Shown piece after piece: positions 47,271 through 57,272 of a stretch of DNA of 64,000 bases. The translations under genes and the position numbers were made by a program. The stretch comes from Mesostigma viride (lineage: Eukaryota; Streptophyta; Mesostigmatophyceae; Mesostigmatales; Mesostigmataceae), in NCBI GenBank assembly GCA_009746045.1, contig RPFO01000027.1, positions 2,988,109 to 3,052,108 of the forward strand, given 5' to 3'. A model generated the notes under the pieces. It searched no databases, had not been told where the DNA came from, and worked only from the letters and a program-made list of their open reading frames with translations. The number at the start of each line of letters is the position of its first letter. The stretch's first letter is position 1.

Positions 47271-48955
47271 CGTTGTATAAAGGTGCCCCAACATGTGTGC
47301 CCCCTCTACCTCGGCTTGGGCCTCATGCCCGTATGCACGGTGCATCTGGTATGCTAACAGTTTCAGGGTGACAGCCTGAGGTGCAGTGGCATTGTCAGGA
47401 TTCTCAACAGGTGGGGTGACTACTGGGGTAGTGACATTGGCTAACTGGGCAGCTTCAGAGGCTGCACGAAAGGCCGCCCGTGTGAGCACCTTGCCAATGT
47501 GAAGATCCACACTAGGGTGGTGTGTACCGAGAACATCTGCCCGCCCAGCATTCTCTTGCACTGTCACAACATTCCTCATAGGCCCAACCGCCCCAGTATC
47601 TAGCTGGGGTGCTGCAGTAGTGCTTGGTCGCTCGGCGTTGTACACACCCGACCTAGAAGACACCACATTGCTTAGGTCACGCATTGTAGACCCGTGCTCA
47701 GGAAGCACGTGATCCTGGCGCGACAGAGCCAGAGCAGCATCAACGGATTGCGTGAGCACATCACGGAATGAGACAGAGGATGCAGTCACGTTGCTTTTAG
47801 GAACGACGTCAGGCTCTACGACGGCCCGGTTCAGCGTGACGCATTGAGCAAAAGAAGGGGTATCGAGCGTGCTCTCACCTGACTTTCGTGCTGCCCGTCG
47901 CTCTGCCCACTCCTCGCGTGTGCCGTGGACGACGATGCGCTTGGCCTTGCACGCCTCCACGCTGTGACCACGCAGAACGTCGTGGCACTTGCGGCAAAGG
48001 TTGTCCTCGAGCTCCAGGTCCGGGCGAACTCGGCAGTCATCCCGGACATGGCGACGTCCGAAGCAGCGCTCACAGCGTTGCTTGCGGTCAGTAGACGCCC
48101 CCTGCTGCCGCTTGGCCGGGGGATGATCACCCTGCTTGGCGTCGCCACCATGCCCGCGCTTGCGCCCTCGCTGGCCCCCGTTGTTGCCGTGGCCGACGAC
48201 CTTTTTCAGGATGGCCGTAAGCTCCGACCGCGTAATTGGAGCCTCTGCGCCTGAAGAAGAAGACGCGCCGGCATCCACCTTGCGCAGGGATGGCAGAGCA
48301 GCCGAGGCAGCCGGCTTGGACTGCGCACTCTTGAAGCATGAGATTAAATACAGCATGCCCTCGTCGAAACTGACAGCACTCTTCTTTTTGAGTTCCGTCG
48401 CTATGGTCAGATGCACATCCGATGACAGGTCGCATTTCTTGAGAAATCGATTGCACAGGAAAATGGGCTTGAGAGTATCTAGCAGCTTGTGCTTGTGCAC
48501 GAAGACCTGGAAATCACGTGCAGCCCCGGGCAAATTTGCCTTATTAACTGCATAGCCCTCGAAGTCATTGAAGGCTTGCTCGTCGGCCTCTTCCTTACTA
48601 AGACTGCGACAAGTGGGCATCTAGACCGTTGTAAAAAACTTCCCAGGTTTGATTGTTGTCGTCCGCAATGCGAACTAGATTGGCAATGTTTGGGCGCTTT
48701 GTTGTACTGCAGAATACTGCACGGAACTTGCCAATCAGCTCCGAATCTTTGTCTGCGCGTCCATCGCGCAGACGCTTGAGAGCAGCTAGAAAATCTGCTG
48801 CGTCGTCCGCCGTATAGTCGGCAGGTAGATCCGCGGGCACCTCCGTTTGCTTGAGAGGGCCGCGATTCAGTGCATCGTCAGCAGCAAGCATCAGATGCTT
48901 GAACTGCTTGGCCAGTTCAGGTAATTGCGCCACGAGGGTTTGCATCAACCTCGTG
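47265..48955 (-). CDS. gag: Element 2 Gag, main part (interrupted upstream by element 3)
   Basis: The first 32 codons and part of codon 33 lie at 56908-56811. Removing element 3 with one GCCTC joins them to 48955 in frame (SADEA then TRLMQT). The frame runs to 48598, shifts by one near 48600, and continues from 48620 to 47265. A Gag-like helical region is followed by zinc knuckles CERCFGRRHVRDDC and CRKCHDVLRGHSVEAC, then a Ser/Val/Thr-rich linker and the start of the integrase HHCC (HRAYGHE). The knuckles link Gag to pol in one region, whereas in element 1 a stop separates them. Two one-base shifts here mean either damage, assembly error or frameshift translation. Confidence 0.75.
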
Positions 48956-48960
48956 GCCTC

Positions 48961-49339
48961 AGTTATGCAACACGAAGCTTGGAATGCTTGGGCACTGCCA
49001 AATGGCGAGAGTGTGCGTGAACGACGAGACACCTTGGCATTAGGATAGAATGGCACATATACTGCTGGCCAGCCGTCAACGATGGCTGGCCAGACTTTGC
49101 GTAAGTTAAACTAACTTACTGATCCTGGACGGACTAGCCTATCAGTTACAACCTGATCTAGTCAGTCCTAACATGACAACTACAGTCCCGGTACTGAGGT
49201 ACCGGCTCATCACATACTGAGTACAGCCACGTGTCCATGCCACGACTGCTCTAGTCCAGCACCGTCCCAGTACCCAATCGGGCGCCGGCGGTGCTGGCAC
49301 GTGTCCACTTAGGCTACAGGCGGGAGACTTAGACTAACT
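48961..49339 (-). repeat. 3' LTR of element 3
   Basis: 379 bp partner of 56428-56810. The inner flank on the minus strand is purine-rich and ends GTGGG. Confidence 0.95.
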
Positions 49340-49725
49340 CCCACTTTAAGTTTTCTTTGGGTTTCAACAGAAACACACATAGCCATCAAATGGACGCAGC
49401 CATTCCCAATGCCTTAAAAAAAAACTGTCAGATAACCTACTAGGACCCAAAGGTCACCTCACACATGTACAAGAGATGCATTAAAAAGGCCCCATGTCTC
49501 AAGCATGGTTTCTTAACTGAGTGAGATGGGTGCTCCAGGCCCCAGCATGTCATGGTCATCCAAACAAGTGTCTCACAAAATTTTATTCAATAAATAACAC
49601 ATTCATCATGTCCCAACTTTCTAGACCAGTGCTTCTCACTGTCAGAAAACTACCCAGCTGCCACTGCAGCCTTGCAGCCGCAGTATTAGGCAGGGGGTCA
49701 TGGGCTAACATGTACAATGTGCCAG
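49340..49725. other. Non-coding 3' interior of element 3
   Basis: Between the RNase H stop and the 3' LTR. No gene or repeat seen. Confidence 0.6.
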
Positions 49726-51486
49726 TCACTTCAGACTGTAACCAGGGTTCATCAACCCATACAAGACCTGGTATTGTGGTCCTGCTGCTTGTGGCACCTT
49801 GGTCAGTGCATCTGCAGCATTGTCTTTGTCCCTGACGTGGGCTTTAGACTCCAGGTACTTGCATTCCTGTTTTAGCACAATCCAATCCAGGTCCGAGTGT
49901 ACAGCCAAAGGATTGGCAAGGAAAGAGATGATAGATTGAGAGTCAGTCAGCAAATGTGCTTTCACTCCTGCAGAGCTACCAGCCTGGTGTTGAAGCCAGA
50001 CCAGCAAGTGATTGAGATACCTTGCATGCAAGACAGAAGATACCACAGCCCTGCATTCAGCTACATTGCTACTCACAGCTTTCCTCTTGTGCAATCTACT
50101 GAACCAGGAGACTAGTGACTTCTTCCCACCTTGGTTATGCAGGAAAAACAATCCAGCCTCTCTGGCTTGAACCTTGGTAACTACCCTGGACTCCATTGAA
50201 CTATCCATCATGCACGTGATGTGAATGGGAGTAAACAGGTCCAGTGAGTGAAGCATCAAAGGTGGACCATCATGCAACAACTGCTTGATTGCCCGTGCTC
50301 CTACCTCCTGTAGTACCTCATCATCTACCCTGCTCACAAAAGCCAGGTGGGGTGCACATGTAGCACATAGCCAACCAAGCTTGCCTCTAATGGTAGGGCA
50401 CATGTCAGGGGTGATGTGAACAGGCAGGACATCCAGACAAGACTTAATGTATTCAGCAGAGGCCTGCATGGAACAAACCCAGCTGCCCTGCTGCTGCAGC
50501 AACTCAAGCATCATGCCACAGAACTTGACTGGCTCCTTGCCCAGCTCTAGCTGCTTGCCAATCTCAAAACTGGCAGACACCTGAGCTATGAAAGCATCCA
50601 CTGCAGCTCTAGGACCTGAGATTAACTGATCATCCCCATGCCAGACAAACATCATCATTCCATCAGGGTGTGGGATGACAAACAGGCAAGGGTCAATGTC
50701 ATCATAGGTGGCCCCTAGCTTCATGAATACCTCCTGTGCAGACAGCCTAAAAATTTTTGGAGCTGACTGCAACCCTTCAACCCCCAGGTTTGGCCTCAAC
50801 AAGGGTTGTACAATATCCCTGTGCCACACCTTAGGAGTATTCACCACGTATACCTGACCTCTCCAGACCTGCTGTGCTATGGCAGGGTCCCCCTTTAGAA
50901 AGGCTCTTTTGATATCTGTGGCTTTACACACATAATCCTTCCCTGTATTAAGCTGATGCAAAAACAAGGAAAGCAACACCTTGAGAGACGTTTGCTGAAT
51001 ACCAGGAGTATAAAGCTCAGCCTCTGTCAGCTCTGTAGAGCCCCTGAACTCAGTGACACATGGCCTAGCATGGAAAATGGGTGGTCCCCCATCAGCCTGA
51101 GGTTTATGCTTGCACACAAACTTTAACCTTAGCTTCTTGGCTCCAGCTGGCATAGCATCAAGAGGAGTCACAGGTGGTGTGTGTGTGGGACTACGTGCAT
51201 CTGGAACAACCCACTCCTCCCTGGCTTTGGTGAAAGCCTCCAGCCACTTAAGAAACCCAATCTGCGTCTGGCAGTCCCGTACAATATCATCATAGGACAG
51301 GGGAGACATGGATGCAACATCCCATCTACCAAGCCCAAACGCTGAAGGGTGTAGCTTTTGAGAGTGTATGAGGTCCTCCACACACGGTTCCTGACCTGGG
51401 AGGTACTTGGGCTTAACTGCATTGATGGCAGCATCCAACCCAGTGCTGATCTGGCTCAAAGGGATTTTAAAATGATCTAGAGGCAC
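49726..51486 (-). CDS. pol: Element 3 reverse transcriptase-RNase H
   Basis: 586 residues, intact frame to the stop at 49726. It is closely related to element 1: TDIKRAFLKGDPAIAQQVW, GVEGLQSAPKIF and FVWHGDDQLISG in the reverse transcriptase; CMMDSSMESR, NVAECRAVVSSVLHARYL and LTDSQSIISFLANP in RNase H. It overlaps the protease frame (52591-51467) by about 20 bp with a one-base shift, at the point where element 1 is continuous. Confidence 0.92.
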   Translation of the reverse strand: MPLDHFKIPLSQISTGLDAAINAVKPKYLPGQEPCVEDLIHSQKLHPSAFGLGRWDVASMSPLSYDDIVRDCQTQIGFLKWLEAFTKAREEWVVPDARSPTHTPPVTPLDAMPAGAKKLRLKFVCKHKPQADGGPPIFHARPCVTEFRGSTELTEAELYTPGIQQTSLKVLLSLFLHQLNTGKDYVCKATDIKRAFLKGDPAIAQQVWRGQVYVVNTPKVWHRDIVQPLLRPNLGVEGLQSAPKIFRLSAQEVFMKLGATYDDIDPCLFVIPHPDGMMMFVWHGDDQLISGPRAAVDAFIAQVSASFEIGKQLELGKEPVKFCGMMLELLQQQGSWVCSMQASAEYIKSCLDVLPVHITPDMCPTIRGKLGWLCATCAPHLAFVSRVDDEVLQEVGARAIKQLLHDGPPLMLHSLDLFTPIHITCMMDSSMESRVVTKVQAREAGLFFLHNQGGKKSLVSWFSRLHKRKAVSSNVAECRAVVSSVLHARYLNHLLVWLQHQAGSSAGVKAHLLTDSQSIISFLANPLAVHSDLDWIVLKQECKYLESKAHVRDKDNAADALTKVPQAAGPQYQVLYGLMNPGYSLK

Positions 51487-52591
51487 CTGTCCTACCCCTC
51501 AGTGCCACACTCAACCTCCCAGCTGAGATGACAACACCAGGGTAAGATACAAAAGGTTCCCCTAACAGGGCATTCCCTGAGTAACCCTCAACCACCTGAA
51601 ATGGAGTGGGCATACCCAAGATTTGAATGCTCACCTGACCTTTGACCTGCATTTTGGTTTTGCCTGAAAAATCTGACACTCTAGCCCATGGTGAGGCCTT
51701 CATTTTCAGACCAGATACAGCTGCTGCACTGATGATACTCACCTGTGCTTGGGTGTCTACAGCCAAAATACTAGTATCTTGACCTGCATCCCCTACAGCA
51801 TTGACTTGTGCTGTACCTGTTGCCACAACTGCTTTAGTGTTGTGTGCCTTGTGCAAGGCCTTAAGAATCTCAGCAAATGACTTCCTGGGAACGACAGGAT
51901 CTGCTCTATTTTGTGACTCCTCCAGGTGTGAGTGAGGTGCTACCTGCTGCTCACCCTGTGCACCGTCCTCCTGCCCAGGTGGACTATTGGGTTGTAGTGG
52001 GGCTGCACTACTGAGGAACACAGGAGCTTCTACTGTGGTGCTAGTGCTTGCATCAATGACGTCCTTAGCCAATTCATTGGGTGAGATCAATCCACCAGAC
52101 TCCTGCTCTGAATCCATGTCCAAGAATTCTACCCCTGACACGTCTGCCAGTGGTGGGTAATAAAGCTTGAGTCTATGCTTGCTGACCACACGCTCTCTGT
52201 CATGTTGTATAGTGACTGCAGTCCCTTCTTCATGAATTTTGGTGACTACAGCTGGACCGTGCCATCTGGCAGAGTGTGCTCTTCCTCTGTCACCCTCTCT
52301 GAAAAACAACACATGGTCCCCCACTTCAAACACAGGCCTGGCATTATTTTTGTCTTTCTTTGCCAGCAACTTGGCTAAGTGCTGCCTTTGTGTGTTGTAG
52401 TGAGTGTGTACCTCTGAGGCATAGCTGCCTGACTGAAGGCCAGTTGGGGTGATTTCCCCAAAAGGTGAGGACATTATTGGTTTGGCGTTTAGCTGGGTAG
52501 TCACCCCTGCTGCCCAAGATGCCCTGTCAGCATAGCTACCAGAGTCAGCCAATCTGGATGGCATTTTTCTTATCACGTCCCAAGTATGCAT
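51467..52591 (-). CDS. pol: Element 3 integrase C-terminus and protease
   Basis: Begins inside the integrase just after the SINE-like insert and continues DSGSYADRASW, parallel to element 1. The SH3-like module (FEVGDHVLFFREG, ARWHGPAVV) is followed by a Ser/Pro-rich linker, then protease AVDTQAQVSIIS and ALLGEPFVSYPGV. The apparent ATG at 52591 belongs to the insert junction and is not a natural start. Confidence 0.88.
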   Translation of the reverse strand: MHTWDVIRKMPSRLADSGSYADRASWAAGVTTQLNAKPIMSSPFGEITPTGLQSGSYASEVHTHYNTQRQHLAKLLAKKDKNNARPVFEVGDHVLFFREGDRGRAHSARWHGPAVVTKIHEEGTAVTIQHDRERVVSKHRLKLYYPPLADVSGVEFLDMDSEQESGGLISPNELAKDVIDASTSTTVEAPVFLSSAAPLQPNSPPGQEDGAQGEQQVAPHSHLEESQNRADPVVPRKSFAEILKALHKAHNTKAVVATGTAQVNAVGDAGQDTSILAVDTQAQVSIISAAAVSGLKMKASPWARVSDFSGKTKMQVKGQVSIQILGMPTPFQVVEGYSGNALLGEPFVSYPGVVISAGRLSVALRGRTGASRSF

Positions 52592-52593
52592 CT

Positions 52594-52932
52594 TAGTTAC
52601 TTAACTAAGATTGGCGTTCGCTCCTGGGGTACCGGGTTCGAATCCTCTCGGAGGCACGGAAATATTTGCGGCGGGTAGGCCTGGGAGGCCGAGTCGAAAT
52701 ATTTGTGGATTTCTATGTTTGGCGGAGGCCGGGTAGGCCAAGTCGAAATAGGGATTACGGCGGGAGGCTGGGAATAGCCGAGTCGTAATTAATCGAGTCA
52801 CCTCGGTAACGAGCGGTGTGTGCGGAACGCCGGATTTCCCCACGCGGCCCAATTTTAGTTAAGTAATGCGATACGCATTACTTTTGCATACTTGCAAGTA
52901 TGCAAAAGTAATGCGTATCGCATTACTTAACT
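52594..52932. mobile_element. SINE-like insert with a tRNA-type B box, splitting the element 3 integrase
   Basis: About 335 bp absent from the matching place in element 1. Contains GGTTCGAATCC (plus strand, about 52629), the RNA polymerase III B-box/T-arm sequence of tRNA genes, then repeated GGCGGG-AGGCC-GAGTCGAAAT phrases. It is bounded on the left by CTTAGTTACTTAACTAAG (inverted pair) and on the right by a perfect palindrome. Exact ends and target duplication are unclear. A tRNA-derived SINE is the best guess. Confidence 0.6.
52857..52932. repeat. Perfect 76-bp palindrome
   Basis: Two 38-base arms with no spacer: from AGTTAAGTAATGCG to CATACTTG, then its exact reverse complement back to CATTACTTAACT. 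I compared both arms base by base and saw no mismatch. Sits at the edge of the SINE-like insert. Confidence 0.95.
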
Positions 52933-53529
52933 GATGGCTCTCATGGTACGTTCTACCAACCCCTGACGTTCATGATCTTGAGCCCCAGACACTTCTATCT
53001 TGGGCAGGTCATTCCTGTCCTGGATGCAGAGAAACTGCTGATCCAGCATTACTTTTTCAATGGGGTGAAAACGTGCCAAGGCTATCTGTAAAGCTCTGTG
53101 CAGCTGCTCTTTATCCATCCCAGGCAGGGGCTCCACTACCACAAACCTTGACCAGGCATCCTTTATGACTAGGTAGTATACCGTGTCCTTCACCACGTGT
53201 ATAACATCCCCAACCAGTTTGCCTCTAGCCAGTGGTGGTGTGGCCACATGCCATTTTCTGGGCTTAGGAGCATATAGCTGACATTGCTCACAGTGCTTAC
53301 GTACGTGCCTGCACATCTGTTCCAGGTCATGGCCTTGTATTTTATTGGCTAGCCTTTCAGCCACAGCCTCATGGCCCATAACCTTGTGCAGTTGCTCTGC
53401 TAGAGCACCATACGTGATTACCTTTTCTGCTGCTGCACTAAGGGAAGCTATGGTGGGGTCACGCATCATGTGTGACAGTGTCATGTCATATGCCACTTCC
53501 CAATCCACATCATCACACTCAGGCAACAC
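52927..53529 (-). CDS. pol: Element 3 integrase N-terminal part, truncated by the insert
   Basis: HHCC zinc domain (HKVMGHE...HCEQC), then the core with D in GDVIH, D in MLDQQF and E in HERQGLVER, spaced as in element 1. The frame meets a stop two codons into the inserted sequence at 52927. In element 1 the same segment continues without a break. Confidence 0.88.
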   Translation of the reverse strand: MLPECDDVDWEVAYDMTLSHMMRDPTIASLSAAAEKVITYGALAEQLHKVMGHEAVAERLANKIQGHDLEQMCRHVRKHCEQCQLYAPKPRKWHVATPPLARGKLVGDVIHVVKDTVYYLVIKDAWSRFVVVEPLPGMDKEQLHRALQIALARFHPIEKVMLDQQFLCIQDRNDLPKIEVSGAQDHERQGLVERTMRAIS

Positions 53530-54660
53530 TTGGCAGACAGAAGGTAACAGGAAACCATTTGTGAAAAATGGTGAGGGTAGCTTACAGGTGTCACCCTGGT
53601 CTGCCGCCCCCGCGCGGTTGTAGCGCCCTGGCGTGGTCTTGTTGTGCCTGGGTGCCGTGCAGCGCGCTCCTGCTGCAATGGGGTGACGTGTTTTCCAGCA
53701 TCCGGGACAAACATCAACGTCAGAACCATAGTCGGATTTGCCCTTCCAGCAATCATCTTTTAGATGCCCCTTACAAAGGCACCTAGTGCAATGTTTGGTG
53801 GGGTCATGAGGTAACCTCTTGTCCCCCCCTGCTGGCTTAGCACCCCCTGGCTTGCTAGCTCCCCCACTTTGTTTTCTGTTTTTATTGTTATTGTTCTTCC
53901 CCCCCCCTTGTTTCCACCTCCCCCACTTTTGTTGTTTTTGTTTTTATCCCCCCCATTACCGCCTTTACCTGGGCTACCAGCGACTGCATCTGCTTCTTGG
54001 AGAGCCCCGTACCTGAGGCTTCCTCCCCCTTTACCTGCTTCACCTTTCCATCCTTGGCTGCAGCAGCAAACGGCTCTAGGCATTGCTGCACATAGGCCAT
54101 TGCCTTCCTGAAGTCCTCCCACTTATCCTTCAGACCTGCCAGGATTACTGACAGGGTGGTAGGGTCCAGTTCTGCCTTTTGTAGCCATAGGTGTACTAGG
54201 TACTTGGCATTGAGCTTCTTCAGCTCCTCATCCCCTCTATGTACATGACATACTTTTTGTTGTCACTCACATAGTCACGCTTATTGACCTTATAGGCCTC
54301 TATCCACTGGAAGCCCTTAAGCACTTCTAAGTGCTCCCCCGTGGTGACAAGTGCCCTAAGATCAACCATGAACTGCGCCCACAACACATTTTCTGCCACG
54401 TCTACCCCGCTGCTGGCACGCTTTTGGTACAATTGTACCAACTGCTGGATAGGCTTGGCAGATTGATGGATGGGTGTGGACGCACGTAGAGAGGCAAACC
54501 AATCACGGACATTGTCGCTAGCATATGCATGTGACAACTTAAACAACCACTCCCTAGCTTCGTCCTGGGTGTGGCCCTCTGGCAAACCCGGAAACACTAG
54601 CTTGTCCTCTTTCTTTTTTGGATCAAACCTGGGCCTATGCAAGGCCATGTTGGAGGTTGT
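53530..54660 (-). CDS. gag: Element 3 Gag core and zinc knuckle, several frames
   Basis: 54648-54220 holds the conserved Gag domain shared with element 1 (GLPEGHTQDEAREWLF, NVRDWFASLR, FQWIEAYKVNKRDYV). Then 54122-53760 carries on in another frame, with Lys/Gly-rich low complexity. Near 53800-53760 a further frame encodes the knuckle CTRCLCKGHLKDDC. At least three frame changes, several at C/G or A/T runs, so the region is either damaged or badly resolved. Confidence 0.7.
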
Positions 54661-56324
54661 GGTCGTTCCTGCAGTTGGCGGTTGCTGCTGCTGCTGCTGT
54701 TGCTGTCGCTGCTGCTGCTGCTGCCGCTCCCCGCCCTCGTGCCGTGTTGGTGCAGACTCCTGCGTGCCGTGTCCTGCCCCGCCCTGGTTGCCCCCCTCTC
54801 CCCGTCATCCGCCCCCTCGTCCCTCCTCCTCTTTGGCTGCGGTGCGCATGCCTCTGCCTGCGCCCTGCGCTTGACCGGCTTCAGCGATGCCACCAGCCTG
54901 GCGACAGTGTCGGCCAACCTCTCCTGCTCGCCGGGAGACAGCGGGTGGTCGCCTTCCAGCATGGCCTGCGCCAGCTGAAGCTGCTCGATGATGTCCTCCC
55001 TGGTAGACAGGTTAGACGGTCCGGCTTCACCAGGCTGCCTGTAAACACGCGTGCGTGCGGCAGTGCCATCACGGTTGGTGATGGTCTTCTTGGGCTGCGA
55101 CAAATAATAAAACATTTGGCTTGCAGAAACATCCTCATCCGGCCCAAGGCCAAACTCGGCTCTCACCGCTTCACCAAGCGGTCCCCTCACCGCTGTCTTA
55201 CGTGCATGCTTGATCATGCGTCGTCGCTGCTTCAGGATACGCTCCTCCATCCTACCCACGTTGGCTTCCCACCGTGCCAGCGAGCGTCTGTAACGCTCCT
55301 GCGCCTCCGGCCTGCCAGGCGCCTCCATCTCAGCCATGCGCTGCAGCTTCATCGCCTGCGCCTTTTTCCATACCCTGAGTTCGCGGACCATCCGGTCCCG
55401 GCGCACCTGGGTGATCGACATTTTGAGCTTGATGCGCTCCGCCAGCGCGATTTGCCTCACCCGCTCCGCCTGTTCGCGCTCCTTCTTGGCCTCTGCCGCG
55501 GCCCTCCGCGCCTGCCGACGCTGCTTGTCGGCGGTGAACGTCGCCATGCGCTTCTGCGCTTCACGCTCCCGCGCCGTCATTGCCGGGGTCATGAGGATCT
55601 CGTCCTCAGCAGATGCCCCCGACGGACCTGTCAAAGAGAACTCCGACTCCTGATGCACACCTAGGTGTACCTTCGGCTCACGAGACCGACGCAGGCTCTT
55701 AAAACATGCGAGGTCCCCCCGACGCATCACCTCAAACTGCTCCTCGCCAGAAGCCACCTCACTGCTGCGAAGCAACGCCCGGCGCACGTTCTCAGCATCC
55801 GCCCTCTGCTGGGCGCGAGCACGAGCATGCGTGTCCGCGCGCCGAAACTCCCTCTCCTCGCGCTCCGCCATTGCCCTGGCGAAGCCTTCGTCTGCAGCCA
55901 CCTGTCGCGAGCGTGCGTCGTCCTGCTCCTCGGCTGAGGAACCAGGCTGAAGCCCATACAGCTCCATGGACTCCTCCTCTGCAGGAGGTGCCGAAGGTCC
56001 AGCCCCCGCCGCTTCAGCTGTCGGGGCGTAAGGAGGACCCCTCGGCCTGTTGACCACAGGCGTGGATCCCCTCCCCTGCGGATACAGGGGCACTCGCAGC
56101 ACCACGCTGCTGTACGAACCATCGGACAAGTGGCCCGATGAAGACGTTTCCGACGTCGTCGGGTCAGCCTCCATAGACTGATTGAAGCTCCTCGCCGCCC
56201 GCTCAATCTCTGCCTGGGCGGCAAGCTCCGAGTCGGACGTCCCCGACGATGAAGACGTCGGAGAGCTGGACCGGCTCCTTGGGCGCATTGGAGCCTTACC
56301 CTTGTTCGCGTTTGGGTTAGACAT
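54597..56324 (-). CDS. gag: Element 3 N-terminal Gag protein (575 residues, coiled coil)
   Basis: Open frame from an ATG 104 bp inside the 5' LTR. Ser-rich start, an Ala/Glu/Arg-rich helical region of about 200 residues (AREREAQKRMATFTADKQ, ERYRRSLARWEANV) likely to form a coiled coil, a short conserved-looking part (GLGPDEDVSASQMFYYLSQP), then a Ser/Gln-rich end. It overlaps the Gag core frame (54648) by about 50 bp in a different frame. No homologue is obvious in elements 1 and 2. Confidence 0.78.
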   Translation of the reverse strand: MSNPNANKGKAPMRPRSRSSSPTSSSSGTSDSELAAQAEIERAARSFNQSMEADPTTSETSSSGHLSDGSYSSVVLRVPLYPQGRGSTPVVNRPRGPPYAPTAEAAGAGPSAPPAEEESMELYGLQPGSSAEEQDDARSRQVAADEGFARAMAEREEREFRRADTHARARAQQRADAENVRRALLRSSEVASGEEQFEVMRRGDLACFKSLRRSREPKVHLGVHQESEFSLTGPSGASAEDEILMTPAMTAREREAQKRMATFTADKQRRQARRAAAEAKKEREQAERVRQIALAERIKLKMSITQVRRDRMVRELRVWKKAQAMKLQRMAEMEAPGRPEAQERYRRSLARWEANVGRMEERILKQRRRMIKHARKTAVRGPLGEAVRAEFGLGPDEDVSASQMFYYLSQPKKTITNRDGTAARTRVYRQPGEAGPSNLSTREDIIEQLQLAQAMLEGDHPLSPGEQERLADTVARLVASLKPVKRRAQAEACAPQPKRRRDEGADDGERGATRAGQDTARRSLHQHGTRAGSGSSSSSDSNSSSSSNRQLQERPQPPTWPCIGPGLIQKRKRTS

Positions 56325-56427
56325 TTTTCAAAAAAACTGGAGGTAGAAAAATGGAATGGGTTGTTTTGTTCGCGAAATGAACGCTCGTCGTCCTGTTGTG
56401 TGTATTGTTTTTGGAGTTTTTAATGCA

Positions 56428-56810
56428 AGTTATGCAACACGAAGCTTGGAATGCTTGGGCACTGCCAAATGGCGAGAGTGTGCGTGAACGACGAGACACC
56501 TTGGCATTAGGATAGAATGGCACATATACTGCTGGCCAGCCGTCAACGATGGCTGGCCAGACTTTGCGTAAGTTAAACTAACTTACTGATCCTGGACGGA
56601 CTAGCCTATCAGTTACAACCTGATCTAGTCAGTCCTAACATGACAACTACAGTCCCGGTACTGAGGTACCGGCTCATCACATACTGTCAGAGTACAGCCA
56701 CGTGTCCATGCCACGACTGCTCTAGTCCAGCACCGTCCCAGTACCCAATTGGGCGCCGGCGGTGCTGGCACGTGTCCACTTAGGCTACAGGCGGGAGACT
56801 TAGACTAACT
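56428..56810 (-). repeat. 5' LTR of element 3
   Basis: 383 bp, with a 4-bp insertion in CATACTGTCAGAG relative to the 3' LTR. Confidence 0.95.
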
Positions 56811-56908
56811 GCCTCGTCCGCACTAAAGCGTGGCAGGACGGTCCCTGCGGCCTCGCCACTTGGCGTATCTGTGTGTTCGCCCGTGCGGCTCCGTGTACCG
56901 GAAGCCAT
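56811..56908 (-). CDS. gag: Element 2 Gag, N-terminal fragment
   Basis: ATG at 56908 followed by 32 codons (MASGTRSRTGEHTDTP...) up to the GCCTC target duplication of element 3 at 56811-56815. Its continuation is at 48955. Confidence 0.85.
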
Positions 56909-56927
56909 CGGGATTTTTATGAATACA

Positions 56928-57272
56928 AGTTAAAGCCCGACCGGCTCAGCTATGGCGGTCGGTCACGTTGAGCTTGGGATAAGGTGAACACAGAGAACTG
57001 CTGTCGGAGCTGGCCCACCACTGGTTTATGTCTTAGCCAGCAAACCCTATCCGGTTAGCCGTAACCGTGGGACAAGCTAGCTGTCCGTACCGACCCGGAT
57101 AAGGCCTCGGACTGGGGCCTAGGTGGCGCCGGCCCTAGGCGCCGCCCTTAGACCGGTCGACCGCATCGGACCGCCGGATTATAGCCGGCGGCTTAGCGGA
57201 CGCTAGCGGAAGGCGTGCGGACGGACATGGGGAACTTAGAGCCAGATCCTAGGGCTCTAGAGTTACTCAACT
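56928..57272 (-). repeat. 5' LTR of element 2
   Basis: 345 bp, near-identical to 43256-43600. The Gag ATG lies 20 bp inside the inner edge. Confidence 0.95.

Larger units (their letters stand above)
48961..56810 (-). mobile_element. LTR element 3, nested in the gag of element 2
   Basis: LTRs at 48961-49339 (379 bp) and 56428-56810 (383 bp) differ by a 4-bp indel and at least one substitution. Target duplication GCCTC lies at 48956-48960 and 56811-56815. Termini in element orientation are AGTTAGTC...GCATAACT. Removal restores the element 2 gag frame, fixing the ends to the base. Order inside: long N-terminal Gag protein, conserved Gag domain, zinc knuckle, integrase, protease, reverse transcriptase, RNase H. 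The sequence after the 5' LTR is TGCATTAAAAACTCC. A SINE-like insert splits the integrase gene. Confidence 0.95.
43256..57272 (-). mobile_element. LTR element 2: same clade as element 1, interrupted by element 3
   Basis: LTRs of 345 bp at 43256-43600 and 56928-57272 differ at one position that I noticed (C or T near 43435/57107). Termini in element orientation are AGTTGAG...TTTAACT. The 5-bp flanks are CAACC and TACCC, so the target duplication is imperfect or absent. Gag starts at 56908, is cut by element 3 after codon 32, and resumes at 48955. Integrase, protease, reverse transcriptase and RNase H follow in that order down to 43979. The sequence after the 5' LTR is TGTATTCATAAAAATCC, with no standard tRNA-Met site. 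Confidence 0.9.

Noticed and set aside
52620-52660. Functional tRNA gene
   Set aside because: Only the T-arm/B box is present. No acceptor 5' strand pairs with the 3' side and no anticodon arm could be drawn, so a SINE remnant is more likely.
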